From positions 186,001-250,000 of the forward strand of contig JAPKMP010000001.1 of the NCBI GenBank assembly GCA_026645935.1: a stretch of DNA of 64,000 bases. The letters are read 5' to 3'. A model generated the notes under the pieces. The model worked only from the letters and a program-made list of their open reading frames with translations. It was not told the DNA's origin and did no database searches. Below, in pieces: positions 35,311 through 44,635 of this stretch; the stretch's first letter is position 1; every line of letters starts with the position of its first letter. This DNA comes from Candidatus Villigracilaceae bacterium. Its GTDB lineage: Bacteria; Chloroflexota; Anaerolineae; Anaerolineales; Villigracilaceae. Both the position numbers and the translations under genes were made by a program.

Positions 35311-35976
35311 ATGACCAACCTCAAACAGCGCGCACTGCAAATCCATAAAACTTTGTTGGAAGCCTTCGGCGAGCCCATCTGGCGGAATCCATTGCCCGCC
35401 ATCGATGAACTTGTCTCGACCATCCTTTCACAGAACACCAACGACGTCAACCGCGACCGCGCCTTCGATGCCCTTCGCGCGAAATATCCCACGTGGGAAG
35501 CGGTGCGGGATGCGAAGGAAAAAGATGTGATTGCTGCCATCAGACCGGCGGGGCTGGCGAATCAGAAAGGTCCGCGCATTCAGCAGGTTTTGAAAGAAAT
35601 TACCAAGGAACGCGGCTCGCTCGATTTGAATTTTCTAAAAGACCTTTCCATTGAAGAGGCGAGGAATTGGCTGACCAAATTCAACGGGGTGGGACCGAAG
35701 ACCGCGGCCATCGTTTTGTGCTTTTCGCTGGGGAAGCCTGCTTTTCCTGTGGATACGCATGTCTATCGCGTTACAGGTCGAATTGGCATTCGCCCCGAAA
35801 AGATGACCGTTGAGCAGGCGCACCCGCATCTTGAGTCTGTATTTCCTCCCGAAACCTATTATGCCGCGCACTTGAATATCATCCGCCTGGGACGGGAGGT
35901 GTGTAACGCGCGGAAACCGCTGTGTCCGAAATGCCCGGTCAGGAAGTTGTGTTTGTATAAAGAAAAAACGAAGTAA
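35311..35976 (+). CDS. Endonuclease III family DNA glycosylase
   Basis: Base-excision repair enzyme of the HhH-GPD superfamily, 221 residues. The helix-hairpin-helix motif is FNGVGPKTAAIVL, with the catalytic Lys at GPK and the catalytic Asp in FPVDTHVYRV. The C-terminal iron-sulfur cluster ligands are C-x6-C-x2-C-x5-C (CNARKPLCPKCPVRKLC). The enzyme should remove oxidised pyrimidines or related lesions. It starts a run with ybaK-like and folK genes. Confidence 0.92.
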   Translation: MTNLKQRALQIHKTLLEAFGEPIWRNPLPAIDELVSTILSQNTNDVNRDRAFDALRAKYPTWEAVRDAKEKDVIAAIRPAGLANQKGPRIQQVLKEITKERGSLDLNFLKDLSIEEARNWLTKFNGVGPKTAAIVLCFSLGKPAFPVDTHVYRVTGRIGIRPEKMTVEQAHPHLESVFPPETYYAAHLNIIRLGREVCNARKPLCPKCPVRKLCLYKEKTK

Positions 35977-35993
35977 TAAGTGACAAATTAGAG

Positions 35994-36491
35994 ATGCAAT
36001 CAATGGATCAACCTCCCGTCAGCCTGGCGTTGGAAAAATTGAACATTCCTCACCGAGTCTTCCGACACGAAACGCCGGTGGATTCACTGGAAAAAGCCGC
36101 CAGTGATCGCGGTCAGCGCCCCTCCCAGGTGGTGCGGACGATCCTCTTCCGCGTGACGGAGGATGAGTTCGCGCTTGTCCTTGCAGCGGGACCGGGGCAA
36201 ATATCATGGAAGGCGTTGAGAAAAATCCTTGGTCGCTCGCGCATCACGATGGCGACGGATGAAGAGGTGTTCTCAGTGACGGGGTACAAGGTCGGGACGG
36301 TGGGTCCATTCGGGTTGGCGAAACAAACTCGAGTGTTGATCGAGGCGGGAGTCCTCAAAGAGGAGGAAATTTCCATCGGTTCGGGAATGCGCAATACGGC
36401 GGTCATCCTCAAAAGCGCGGATTTGCATCTGGCGCTAAACGGCGCGGAGGTTGTATCATTGATGGAAACAGAGGAGCCAAACCAGCCATGA
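35994..36491 (+). CDS. YbaK/EbsC-family aminoacyl-tRNA deacylase
   Basis: Free-standing editing protein of the YbaK/ProX fold, 165 residues. It probably hydrolyses Cys-tRNA(Pro) or similar mischarged tRNA. The family core is seen in QVVRTILFRVTEDEFALVLA, the structural Lys in SWKALRKILG, and the GxxPFG region in GTVGPFGLAKQTRV and SIGSGMRNTAVIL. The start may be 35994 or 36003. It is the second trans-editing protein in the window after the AlaX-type one. It overlaps folK by 4 bases. Confidence 0.85.
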   Translation: MQSMDQPPVSLALEKLNIPHRVFRHETPVDSLEKAASDRGQRPSQVVRTILFRVTEDEFALVLAAGPGQISWKALRKILGRSRITMATDEEVFSVTGYKVGTVGPFGLAKQTRVLIEAGVLKEEEISIGSGMRNTAVILKSADLHLALNGAEVVSLMETEEPNQP

Positions 36492-36976
36492 TGGATCACA
36501 CCGTATATCTTGCCCTCGGGAGCAACATGGGGAACCGCCTCGCGAACCTCAAGAACGCCATTTCTAACCTGCCGCCCCAAATGGACGTGAAAAAGAGATC
36601 GCCGGTGTACGAGACTCCGCCCTGGGGATATGCCGACCAGCCGCCGTTCTTGAACCAATGCGTGATGGCTGAAACGTACCTCGAACCGGAGAGTCTGCTC
36701 GGACATTTGAAGCGCCTCGAATCCGCGCTCGGGCGTGAGAAGTCGTTCGAAAACGGTCCACGCCTGATCGATATCGATATATTGTTTTACGACGAGTTGA
36801 TCCTGAACACGCCGCCGCTGGTCATCCCGCATCCGCGCTTGCATACCCGCGGATTTGTGCTCGTGCCGTTGAACGATATCGCGCCTGACCTTGTTCATCC
36901 CGTTCTCGGAAAACCTGTCAGTGAATTATTGTTGGATGCAGAGCGGGTGAACATCCATGAATATAAGGGTAAATAG
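36488..36976 (+). CDS. folK: 2-amino-4-hydroxy-6-hydroxymethyldihydropteridine pyrophosphokinase
   Basis: HPPK transfers pyrophosphate from ATP to the pterin in folate synthesis. 162 residues, the normal length. ALGSNMGNRLANL opens the protein. The pterin-binding part is VYETPPWGYADQPPFLN, and the signature GPRLIDIDILFYDE carries the Mg2+ aspartates. HPRLHTRGFVLVPLNDI closes the active site. Coupled to the ybaK-like gene by an ATGA overlap. No other folate gene is visible nearby. Confidence 0.94.
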   Translation: MMDHTVYLALGSNMGNRLANLKNAISNLPPQMDVKKRSPVYETPPWGYADQPPFLNQCVMAETYLEPESLLGHLKRLESALGREKSFENGPRLIDIDILFYDELILNTPPLVIPHPRLHTRGFVLVPLNDIAPDLVHPVLGKPVSELLLDAERVNIHEYKGK

Positions 36977-36996
36977 ACGATAGACCATAGACAGGT
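36977..36996. repeat. GACGATAGAC-type repeat remnant
   Basis: GACGATAGACCATAGACAGG directly after the folK stop codon is a fragment related to the larger elements at 44578 and 54739. Confidence 0.4.
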
Positions 36997-37047
36997 GGAC
37001 CCCGATGGTTTCCAACCGGCTACGATCTACCTTCGAAAGAGAAAAAC

Positions 37048-37806
37048 ATGCGCATCATCCGTTTCCAAACCCCCGAAGGAACATCCACCTACGGTTGGAT
37101 TCTCGAGGACAAAGTTGGCGAAGTGCAGGGGAATCTATTCGGCGAGTACCGCCGCCGCGAGGCGCGGACCCCGCTCAAGGAGTTGAAACTGCTCGCCCCC
37201 TGCGAACCGAGCAAGATCATTTGCGTGGGGCGGAATTATGTTGAGCATGCCAAAGAGTTGGGCAACGAAGTGCCGAAAATCCCGCTCATCTTTTTGAAAC
37301 CGCCTTCTTCCATTGTTGCGACGGGGGAGCATATCGTCCTGCCTTCGCAATCGAAGCAGGTGGAGCATGAAGGGGAATTGGTTGTTGTACTCGGCAAAAA
37401 GGCGAGAAACATCACCGCAGAGAACGCCCGGGAATACATCTTCGGTTATACCATCGGCAACGACGTCACTGCCCGCGACCTGCAAAAAGCGGACGGTCAA
37501 TGGACGCGCGCAAAAGGCTTTGATACGTTCTGTTCCTTCGGTCCGTGGATCGACACCGACTTCGACCCGTCCGATTCGGTCATCACCTGCCGCGTCAACG
37601 GGCAGATGCGGCAGATGGCTTCGACGCGCGATATGGTATTCAATGTGGGTATGCTGATCGCTTACATCTCATCGGTCATGACGTTGGAGCCCGGGGATTT
37701 GATCTTTACCGGCACTCCCGCTGGTGTGGGTGAGTTGAGAAATGGCGATGTCGTGGACGTGGAGATCGAAGGGTTGGGAAAGTTAAGCAATCCGGTAAAA
37801 GCGTAA
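37048..37806 (+). CDS. Fumarylacetoacetate hydrolase family protein
   Basis: Metal-dependent hydrolase or decarboxylase of the FAH fold, 252 residues. A short N-terminal domain precedes the catalytic core, which begins KIICVGRNYVEHAKELG. Metal ligands are in VEHEGELVVVLGK (E-x-E), and the core continues with GYTIGNDVTARDLQ and ends in GDLIFTGTPAGVGEL. Family members act on 2-hydroxyhepta-diene-dioate, acylpyruvates or oxaloacetate; the substrate here is not readable. Confidence 0.9.
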   Translation: MRIIRFQTPEGTSTYGWILEDKVGEVQGNLFGEYRRREARTPLKELKLLAPCEPSKIICVGRNYVEHAKELGNEVPKIPLIFLKPPSSIVATGEHIVLPSQSKQVEHEGELVVVLGKKARNITAENAREYIFGYTIGNDVTARDLQKADGQWTRAKGFDTFCSFGPWIDTDFDPSDSVITCRVNGQMRQMASTRDMVFNVGMLIAYISSVMTLEPGDLIFTGTPAGVGELRNGDVVDVEIEGLGKLSNPVKA

Positions 37807-37837
37807 AGTGTGATGCGTGGAGTTTAATACGCGGAAA

Positions 37838-37860
37838 ACCGCACAGAACGGTTTTCCTGG
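37838..37860 (+). terminator. Weak hairpin after FAH-family gene
   Basis: Stem GGAAAACCG/CGGTTTTCC with a short loop lies 33 bases after the stop codon, but without a T-tract. It may be a weak terminator. The remaining gap to 37982 contains an irregular run of TTGCG units and no gene. Confidence 0.4.
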
Positions 37861-37981
37861 CTGTCTTGACGACTTAGCGGTTCAATCTTAAATTTATTCG
37901 ACAGGATAGGAAAATCTTGGCGCAGGGTCTCAGAGTTTATGGGTTTCCTTTGCGTCCTTGCGCATTTGCGTCAAGCTCTTA

Positions 37982-38863
37982 TTATGTTGTTGTATCGCCA
38001 GTCACGATAATTTCGTTTTCCGCCGGGCGGGTGAGTTGCAAATAGGCAATATCAATAGCGAAGGTAGTGAAAGCGCCGACGATACCCGAGTAAACGGCGA
38101 GGGCGGGGAAGAAGAAACAGGCGGATAGAGCCATAACGACCCAAAACATCTGCTCGCCCAATTCCATCGCAACCGGAACAAACAAGGCAGGGATCATCGC
38201 GGGGACGACAAAAATACTCGAGAGAAACGAAGCGCCGAAATAAACGATCAGCGTCAGAATGATAAATTTCCATACATGTTCGCGCACGATCTGCAACGCG
38301 CGTTTGACGGCCTCCCAAGCGCCGAGGTCTTCCTCGATGACCGAGACGATTCCCCCGTTCGCCACGGCGGCAACGAGAAAGGAAAGGGGGGTAAGGAGGA
38401 TCATCACCGGTTGGAGGCAGAAAGATGCAATGCCCATCGTGACTGCGATAAGCGCAGCAGCACAAAGAAAAAATACGGTGAAGATCAGGCCGATCGTCAA
38501 ATTCACGATCAACATCACGCCGAGAGCGCGGGCGAAATATTGAAACCCGTCGCGGAACAGGTTCATGAAAGTTGTAGAGCCGGTTCCCCGTTCGGCGCGC
38601 AGGATTCCGAGAGTCAACGATGTCAACCCGGCGGTGCTGGCAAGGAAACTGGCGATCATGCCGAGCGTGATCACCCCGACCCAAAGCGCGATGACCAACC
38701 CCATCATGTCTTCGTTCCCCTCCAAAAGAAAGAGAGGCGCGACAAATGCGAGGAAGATCACCGAGGCGATCAGCATTGGGAACATCATGAAAAGCACGAA
38801 GGATTTGTATTTCCACGTCGACTTGAATGCGCGGGTCAATATGTTGCCGTAATCGAAATTCAT
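37982..38863 (-). CDS. Multi-pass membrane protein of unknown function
   Basis: Protein of 293 residues with about six hydrophobic helices and the N-terminus FDYGNILTRAFKSTWKYKSF. The opening, together with an amphipathic segment before the last helices (DLGAWEAVKRALQIVREHVW), resembles the membrane domain seen in DUF7544 and glycerophosphodiester phosphodiesterase-associated proteins. The similarity is weak and no function is assigned. GGGAGATTGAT precedes the ATG. It lies alone between convergent and same-strand neighbours. Confidence 0.7.
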   Translation of the reverse strand: MNFDYGNILTRAFKSTWKYKSFVLFMMFPMLIASVIFLAFVAPLFLLEGNEDMMGLVIALWVGVITLGMIASFLASTAGLTSLTLGILRAERGTGSTTFMNLFRDGFQYFARALGVMLIVNLTIGLIFTVFFLCAAALIAVTMGIASFCLQPVMILLTPLSFLVAAVANGGIVSVIEEDLGAWEAVKRALQIVREHVWKFIILTLIVYFGASFLSSIFVVPAMIPALFVPVAMELGEQMFWVVMALSACFFFPALAVYSGIVGAFTTFAIDIAYLQLTRPAENEIIVTGDTTT

Positions 38864-38947
38864 ATCAATCTCCCAAATCGAAAATCATAGATCGTCGACC
38901 GTAAACTTGCGCTGACGGTTCGTCTTTCGCCCACCTGTGAGGAGTCG

Positions 38948-40483
38948 TCATTCCCATTCTATCGTCGCGGGAGGTTTGCTCGTTATATCATAAACAACGC
39001 GGTTGATTCCTTGTACTTCATTTACGATGCGGCTCGAAACTTTTGCCAGCAGTTCAAATGGCAGGCGCGCCCAATCGGCGGTCATAAAATCCTCAGTCGT
39101 CACCGCGCGGATCGCCGCCGCCTCCTGATACGTCCGCTGGTCGCCCATCACGCCAACGGAACGCACGGGCAATAAAACCATAAACGCTTGTGAAGTCTGC
39201 GCTCCTTTGCCAAGATAACCTGCTTTGGATAATTCTTCGAGAAGGATCGAGTCCGCCGCCCGCAGACGGGACAGGCGCTCAGGCGTACACTCTCCGAGAC
39301 AGCGTACGGTTAACCCCGGACCTGGAAACGGTTGCCGCCACACCAGGCCCGGATTCAAGCCGAGAGCTTCTCCCACCAATCGAACCTCATCCTTGAACAA
39401 ATATCTCAACGGCTCGACGAGTTCGAACTGCATATCTTCGGGAAGTCCACCAACGTTGTGATGTGACTTGATCTTCTCCGCCTTGCTTCGATCTGGACCA
39501 GAAGATTCAACGACATCTGGGTAGATCGTCCCTTGTACCAAAAATCTTGGCTGGCCGATGTTTTGCGCCTCTCGTTCGAAGATGCGGATGAATTTCTCCC
39601 CGACGATTTTTCGTTTTTGCTCAGGCTCGGTGACCCCCTTCAATAAGCCTAGAAAGTCATCGGCGGCATCCACAGTGATGAGTTCCGCGCCCAAACCCTC
39701 CCGAAATGCCGAAGCGACTTGCGCGCCTTCGTTTGCGCGCAAGAGTCCGGTATCCACAAACACGCAGATGAGTTGGTCGCCAATGGCTTTGTGAACCAAC
39801 GCCGCCGCGACTGACGAATCCACGCCGCCCGAAACCGCAGCAAGGACTCTTTCTCTTCCAACCTGGTTGCGAATTTTATCCACCGTATCGTCGATGATGG
39901 ATGCGGGGGTCCAATCCGGTTTCGCGCCGCAAATGTCGATGGCGAAGTGCTTGAGGAGTTCGCTTCCATTCGGGGTGTGATTCACTTCCGGGTGGAATTG
40001 CACGCCGAAATATTTGCGTTTCATGTCGCCCATTCCCGCGTATGGACTGTTTCCGCTTTTGGCGAGCGCGATGAAACCTTGAGGCAGTTGTGTCACTTTA
40101 TCGCCGTGGGACATCCAGACTTTGGAGAGAACATCCAGCATCGTGCCGGGAATCAATGGTGTGATTTCAGCGTAACCATACTCGCGCTGGGCAGATGGAT
40201 CCACTTTGCCGCCGAGAGCATGCGTCAACGCTTGCATCCCATAGCAGATGCCGAGGATGGGAAGTCCGCTGTCGAGGATGAATTTCTGGATATATGGCGC
40301 GTTCTCCGCATACACAGACTTGGGACCGCCTGACAGAATGAATCCTTTCGGTAGGATCGAAAGGATTTTTTCCTGCGGCGCATCCCAGGGGAAGAGTTCA
40401 CAATAGACTTGAGCCTCACGAACGCGCCGGGCGATGATCTGCGCGTACTGGGAGCCGAAATCGAGAATGGCGATGGAGTTCAT
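38948..40483 (-). CDS. guaA: GMP synthase (glutamine-hydrolysing)
   Basis: Converts XMP to GMP using ATP and glutamine, 511 residues. The class I glutamine amidotransferase domain comes first, with GGPKSVY, the nucleophile Cys in [12 protein letters not shown] and the His-Glu pair in [11 protein letters not shown]. The ATP-pyrophosphatase domain has the P-loop [12 protein letters not shown], and the C-terminal dimerisation domain ends with the XMP-binding KPPATIEWE. Its start codon overlaps the HIT-gene stop (ATGA), so it belongs to an xpt-HIT-guaA unit for guanine nucleotide supply. Confidence 0.97.
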   Translation of the reverse strand: MNSIAILDFGSQYAQIIARRVREAQVYCELFPWDAPQEKILSILPKGFILSGGPKSVYAENAPYIQKFILDSGLPILGICYGMQALTHALGGKVDPSAQREYGYAEITPLIPGTMLDVLSKVWMSHGDKVTQLPQGFIALAKSGNSPYAGMGDMKRKYFGVQFHPEVNHTPNGSELLKHFAIDICGAKPDWTPASIIDDTVDKIRNQVGRERVLAAVSGGVDSSVAAALVHKAIGDQLICVFVDTGLLRANEGAQVASAFREGLGAELITVDAADDFLGLLKGVTEPEQKRKIVGEKFIRIFEREAQNIGQPRFLVQGTIYPDVVESSGPDRSKAEKIKSHHNVGGLPEDMQFELVEPLRYLFKDEVRLVGEALGLNPGLVWRQPFPGPGLTVRCLGECTPERLSRLRAADSILLEELSKAGYLGKGAQTSQAFMVLLPVRSVGVMGDQRTYQEAAAIRAVTTEDFMTADWARLPFELLAKVSSRIVNEVQGINRVVYDITSKPPATIEWE

Positions 40484-40863
40484 ATGCCCTCACCCCTGCC
40501 CCTCTCCCGCGGGGAGAGGGGTTCAGATATAAGATGAAAATGCAGATGCGGAAAATCCTGATACTCTCCGCCGTTGACAATGAGCCGGTAGGCTTTGAGG
40601 TCGAATTCTTTCACGAGGCTTTGCACAGTGGCGAACAGGTCTGTGAGAAAGGCGGTGTCGGCAGGGTCAAGTTCTGCCAGAGTTTGAACCTGCCGCTTTG
40701 GGACGATGAGCAGGTGAATCTTGTGACCGGGCGAGGGGTGATGGAACGCGATCAGGCTCGGGGTCTCGCGGAGGCGTTTGACGGGGATGGCAAAACTCAT
40801 GTGGGCGAAGACCCAGCCGATGAGGAAGGCGACGAGGCGAAGACCGAGAAGTTTACGAATCAC
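40480..40863 (-). CDS. HIT-family protein with repeat-derived C-terminus
   Basis: Histidine-triad nucleotide hydrolase-like protein, 127 residues. The triad is HLHFHL near residue 109, preceded by [12 protein letters not shown] and [11 protein letters not shown]. The N-terminus is hydrophobic ([21 protein letters not shown]) and could be a membrane anchor, which is unusual for HIT proteins. The last dozen residues ([11 protein letters not shown]) are encoded by a CCCCTCTCCC palindromic repeat, so the original C-terminus was probably replaced. Coupled to guaA by a 4-base overlap. Confidence 0.8.
   Translation of the reverse strand: MIRKLLGLRLVAFLIGWVFAHMSFAIPVKRLRETPSLIAFHHPSPGHKIHLLIVPKRQVQTLAELDPADTAFLTDLFATVQSLVKEFDLKAYRLIVNGGEYQDFPHLHFHLISEPLSPRERGRGEGI
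40490..40521. repeat. CCCCTCTCCC-GC-GGGGAGAGGGG palindrome inside HIT gene
   Basis: An almost perfect inverted repeat with preceding CCCTCACCCCTG. It lies in the last codons of the HIT gene and just upstream of the guaA start. It looks like a dispersed repeat that was absorbed into the coding frame. Confidence 0.65.
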
Positions 40864-40917
40864 GTTTTACTCCTCACTGATCGCGGATGTAAATGGAGTG
40901 AAACGTAAAGCGTGATG

Positions 40918-41487
40918 TTAAACGAATTCAATTTTCCCCTCATCCAGCGATTTGATGCAGGCAATCGACTCGATCGGCACGCCCAACGACGCAAGCGCAT
41001 CGCGCCCGCCTTCGAATATCTTTTCGATCAATGCGCCGACGCCGACGATTCTCGAACCGGATGCTTCAGCAAGGCGCGCAAGCCCGAGGATGGTCTGACC
41101 ACTGGCGAGGAAGTCGTCGATGATGAGGACCTTTTCGTCGTTGGCGAGATATTCGGGCGAGACGATCAATTCGACCATTCGTCCTTTCGTGTGCGAAGGC
41201 GCGAGCGTGAGGTAGACCTGGTCCGGCATGGTGATGGGTTTGGTCTTGCGGGCATACACCACGGGAAGATTCATGTGAATGGCAGTGGTCAACGCCGGGG
41301 CAATGCCGGATATTTCAGCCGTAAGGATCTTGGTCGCTCCCACTTTTGCAAATCGTTTAGCGAATTCCAACCCGCATTCATCCATGAGTTTCGGGTCCAC
41401 CTGATGGTTGACGAAACTATCCACTTTCAGAATCCCGCCGCCGAGTACCTGCCCCTCCTTCAATATTCGTTCCTGCAGTGAGTTCAT
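40918..41487 (-). CDS. xpt: Xanthine phosphoribosyltransferase
   Basis: Purine salvage enzyme that joins xanthine to PRPP to form XMP, the substrate of GuaA. 189 residues, the usual length for Bacillus-type Xpt. The PRPP-binding motif is KVLIIDDFLASGQTILGL. Family features include the start MNSLQERILKEGQVLGGGIL, and KILTAEISGIAPALT with ARKTKPITM. TTGGAGG lies before the ATG. No purine riboswitch is seen upstream. With the HIT gene and guaA downstream it makes a guanine-nucleotide unit. Confidence 0.93.
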   Translation of the reverse strand: MNSLQERILKEGQVLGGGILKVDSFVNHQVDPKLMDECGLEFAKRFAKVGATKILTAEISGIAPALTTAIHMNLPVVYARKTKPITMPDQVYLTLAPSHTKGRMVELIVSPEYLANDEKVLIIDDFLASGQTILGLARLAEASGSRIVGVGALIEKIFEGGRDALASLGVPIESIACIKSLDEGKIEFV

Positions 41488-41644
41488 TCAGCCTCCAATT
41501 GTCTGGACAGATTGTAAATTGATTTTACATCCGGATTTGAAAAGAGAAAAGATGAGGGAGGAAGGGAAAAATTTTCATCCGGCGAATCACGCGGCGCGTT
41601 TCACACCTCCTTATCTTCGATTAATCCCTCAAAATTGACTGTGT

Positions 41645-41650
41645 TAGAAT
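41645..41650 (+). promoter_or_regulatory. -10 box before the maf gene
   Basis: TAGAAT ends 10 bases before the maf ATG at 41661, and the bases between have no Shine-Dalgarno, so the leader should be only a few bases long. Confidence 0.45.
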
Positions 41651-41660
41651 CCTGCGGGTT

Positions 41661-42338
41661 ATGGGTAAAATCAAGTTTGTGCTGGCATCCAACTCTCCGC
41701 GCAGAAAACAATTATTCTCGTTGGGCGGATGGGATTTCGACGTAATCGCTGCGGATGTGGATGAGACTCCTTTCGAGGGCGAGCCGCCGCGCGAGTACGT
41801 GATCAGACTGGCAAAAGCCAAGGCGACAGCGATCCAGGCCCGGGCGGGGTCTGATGCGGTCATCGTCGGGTCGGATACCACTGTTGTCGATGGAAATGAA
41901 ATCCTCGGCAAACCGGTTGATGAAGATGATGTGCGGCGAATGTTGAAACAATTGCGGGGGAGGGTCCATCAGGTTTATACCGGCATCACGATCCTGCAAA
42001 ACGAAAAAATGTCCGTTGACCTGTGCATCACCGATGTGCCGATGCGCGATTATTCCGATGAAGAGGTCGAACGTTATATCCAAACGGGCGACCCGATGGA
42101 CAAGGCGGGCGCATATGCGATACAACATCCGGAATTCAATCCTGTGACCGGTCTGGAAGGCTGTTATGCCAGTGTGATGGGACTGCCCATGTGCCATATC
42201 CTGCGCGCATTGAACCGGTTTGATATTTCGGCATTTGCCGATGTGCCTTCCTCCTGCCAGACTCTTTTGAAGTATGATTGCAAAGTTTCGCCCGCCATCC
42301 TGGGCGGCGAACTCGTCCAAGAAGAACCGAAAGGATAG
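41661..42338 (+). CDS. maf: Maf-family nucleoside triphosphate pyrophosphatase
   Basis: House-cleaning pyrophosphatase that removes noncanonical or excess dTTP/UTP-type nucleotides, 225 residues. The signature LASNSPRRKQLFSLGGW is at the N-terminus, followed by VIVGSDTTVVDGNEILGKP (base-recognition Asp) and QVYTGITIL. The C-terminus extends about 25 residues beyond the usual length. It is followed after one base by the transpeptidase gene, so the two are co-transcribed. Confidence 0.92.
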   Translation: MGKIKFVLASNSPRRKQLFSLGGWDFDVIAADVDETPFEGEPPREYVIRLAKAKATAIQARAGSDAVIVGSDTTVVDGNEILGKPVDEDDVRRMLKQLRGRVHQVYTGITILQNEKMSVDLCITDVPMRDYSDEEVERYIQTGDPMDKAGAYAIQHPEFNPVTGLEGCYASVMGLPMCHILRALNRFDISAFADVPSSCQTLLKYDCKVSPAILGGELVQEEPKG

Positions 42339-42339
42339 A

Positions 42340-44574
42340 ATGAAGTCAACACGCTGGATTCAACTACCCCTCATCGCACTTATCCTTGCCGGATGCAGTT
42401 CCTCGCAAGGCGGGGTTGGCTCGATCTTCGCAACCGATACGCCTCTGCCCACGCCGAAAGTCGGTGTGACTCCCGCGCCGAATGTGGAAGCGGCGGTGAC
42501 GGGGTTTTTCGATGCGCTGAAAAGCGATGACTACGAAGTGATGTATTCGATGCTTTCGCAATCCAGCCGCGAGACGCTCACGCTGGAGGATTTTTCAAAG
42601 CGGTGGAACGATGCGTTGAACACGATGAGTGCTTCGAGTTTCGACGTTTCCGTTTTGTCGTCCTCCGTCAGCCCGTTCAATGCCGAAGTGACGTATGCCA
42701 TCACGTACAAGACCGTTTTGGCGGGGGATATTTCCCGCGAGATCGTGATGCGGATGGTCAACGAAGAGAATGACTGGAAGATCAACTGGGACGACGCGTT
42801 GATTTTGCCGGAACTGGCGGGAGGCAATCAACTCGCCATGGAATACAGCATCCCAGCCCGCGGCGACATCTATGACCGCGAAGGGCTGCCCATCGCAACC
42901 CAGGCAGACGCGTTTGCCTTCGGCATCCAGACCGATCAGATCGATAACGAAATGGTCGGCGCTTTGACCTCCGAATTGGGGCGCTTGTGCGGTTTCGACC
43001 CGCTTGGCATTCAAGGCCTGATCGACTCATCTGGGCCTGGCTGGTACCTGCCCATGTGCGAAGGGACGCGCGCCGAAGCCCAGCGATTGCTCTCGATCAA
43101 CCCGGGCGGGCTGGTGGTTCAGGAATATTCGTCGCGGTATTATTTCCGCGGCGGGTTGGCACCGCAGGCGGTCGGATACACCCTTGCCATTTCACCCGAG
43201 CAATTGAATCAATACAAGCGGCTTGGCTACAGCGGGAGCGAACGCATCGGTCAGACCGGGGTGGAGCAGTGGGCGGAGGATTATCTTGCCGGGAAGCACG
43301 GCGGCACGTTGCGCGTGGTCAGCCCGACCGGGCAGATCATCTCCACGCTCGGGCAAAGCGCGCCTGAACCGGCTGATTCGGTCTATCTCACCATCGACAG
43401 CAATCTGCAATTTCATGCTCAGGCGGCGGTTGAATTCTTCCGCGGCGCGATCGTCGTCATGGAAGTGAATACGGGCCGTATCCTTGCCATGGCATCCGGT
43501 CCTGATTACGACCCGAATGTTTTCGATTCCAACAACCCGAACAACATTGCACTGAACAGCCTGTTGAACGATGCAAGGACTCCGCTGCTCAACCGCGCCG
43601 CGCAGGGGCAGCTCCCGCTCGGCTCGGTTTTCAAGATCATCACCTTCTCTGCCGCCCTTGAAAGCGGACTATATTTGAAGGATACCGAATACGATTGCCA
43701 GTACGAATTCACCGAATTAACCGACCAGATCCGCTATGACTGGACGTGGCAGCACTGCCAGGACCGCATTGCCGCCGGGCAGTTTTGCAATACCTCCGAC
43801 AGCACGCCTTCCGGATTGATCACGCTTCAAGAAGGTCTGATGCGCTCGTGTAATCCATATTTCTACCATATCGGCAACGATCTTTATACGAACTGGGATC
43901 GCGGCGCGGACATCGCCAACATGGCGCGCGGATTTGGGCTCGGTTCGCCCACCGGCATTGGGCAAATCCCTGAAGAAGTTGGGCAGATCACAGATCCTGC
44001 GACTCAGATCGATGCGGTCAATCAGGCAATCGGGCAGGGCGATGTGCTCGTCACACCGCTGCAGGTTGTCCGCTTCATGGCGGCGATTGCCAATGGCGGC
44101 ACGTTGTATCGCCCGCAGATCGTAGAAAAGATTCAACCTGTCGAAGGCAACCCTGTTCTGATGTTTAAGCCGGAGGCGCAGGGGACCCTTCCGCTTCGGT
44201 CGGAGAATCTTGAGATTTTGCAGGAAGCTCTCCGAATGGTCGTGGATAATCCGCGCGGGACCGCGCGTTTCAATCTGCTTGGTCTGCAATTCAAAGTGGC
44301 CGGCAAGACCGGCACGGCTGAATCCGGCAGTGGGAGACCGCACGGTTGGTTCGCAGGGTATACGCTGAATGAAGCCAACACCGATCTGCCCGATATTGCC
44401 ATCGTTGCAGTCGGCGAGAACGTCGGTGAAGGCTCCGAATATGCCGTGCCATTCTTCCGCGCGATGGTGGAAGCCTACTATTATGGAAGTCCGCAGCGCC
44501 AGTATTATGATTTTGGTCAGATCGGGTATCCGCCATACACGCCCACACCGCCGTCGGGCGGGGTGATTCCGTAA
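42340..44574 (+). CDS. Class B penicillin-binding protein, MecA/PBP2a-like architecture
   Basis: Cell-wall transpeptidase of 744 residues. A lipoprotein-type signal (LIALILAGCSS) comes first. Residues about 48-155 form an NTF2-like MecA N-terminal domain (VEAAVTGFFDALKSDDYEVM). The dimerisation domain begins PARGDIYDREGLPIA. The transpeptidase has the serine motif LGSVFK near residue 430, SCN in LMRSCNPYFYH, and KTGTAESG near 650. The domain order matches MecA-type enzymes known for low beta-lactam affinity, but resistance cannot be inferred. Lipid anchoring instead of an N-terminal helix is unusual. Confidence 0.88.
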   Translation: MKSTRWIQLPLIALILAGCSSSQGGVGSIFATDTPLPTPKVGVTPAPNVEAAVTGFFDALKSDDYEVMYSMLSQSSRETLTLEDFSKRWNDALNTMSASSFDVSVLSSSVSPFNAEVTYAITYKTVLAGDISREIVMRMVNEENDWKINWDDALILPELAGGNQLAMEYSIPARGDIYDREGLPIATQADAFAFGIQTDQIDNEMVGALTSELGRLCGFDPLGIQGLIDSSGPGWYLPMCEGTRAEAQRLLSINPGGLVVQEYSSRYYFRGGLAPQAVGYTLAISPEQLNQYKRLGYSGSERIGQTGVEQWAEDYLAGKHGGTLRVVSPTGQIISTLGQSAPEPADSVYLTIDSNLQFHAQAAVEFFRGAIVVMEVNTGRILAMASGPDYDPNVFDSNNPNNIALNSLLNDARTPLLNRAAQGQLPLGSVFKIITFSAALESGLYLKDTEYDCQYEFTELTDQIRYDWTWQHCQDRIAAGQFCNTSDSTPSGLITLQEGLMRSCNPYFYHIGNDLYTNWDRGADIANMARGFGLGSPTGIGQIPEEVGQITDPATQIDAVNQAIGQGDVLVTPLQVVRFMAAIANGGTLYRPQIVEKIQPVEGNPVLMFKPEAQGTLPLRSENLEILQEALRMVVDNPRGTARFNLLGLQFKVAGKTGTAESGSGRPHGWFAGYTLNEANTDLPDIAIVAVGENVGEGSEYAVPFFRAMVEAYYYGSPQRQYYDFGQIGYPPYTPTPPSGGVIP

Positions 44575-44577
44575 AGA

Positions 44578-44629
44578 GACGATGGACGATAGACAATGGA
44601 CCATCGTCCGCCGTCTATCGTCCATCGTT
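44578..44629. repeat. GACGATGGACGATAGAC inverted repeat
   Basis: A long imperfect palindrome, GACGATGGACGATAGAC and GTCTATCGTCCATCGT with a short centre (GGACCATCGTCC), fills the gap between the transpeptidase gene and rsgA. Relatives occur at 36977 and 54739. Confidence 0.75.
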
Positions 44630-44635
44630 TGAAAC

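Noticed and set aside
37935-37980. TTGCG runs as a regulatory iteron
   Set aside because: The units are irregular (TTTGCGTCCTTGCGCATTTGCG) and there is no associated replication or regulator gene; probably a degenerate repeat.
41488-41660. Purine riboswitch before xpt
   Set aside because: Expected from Bacillus, but neither strand shows the conserved three-way-junction bases; only a normal ribosome site is visible.
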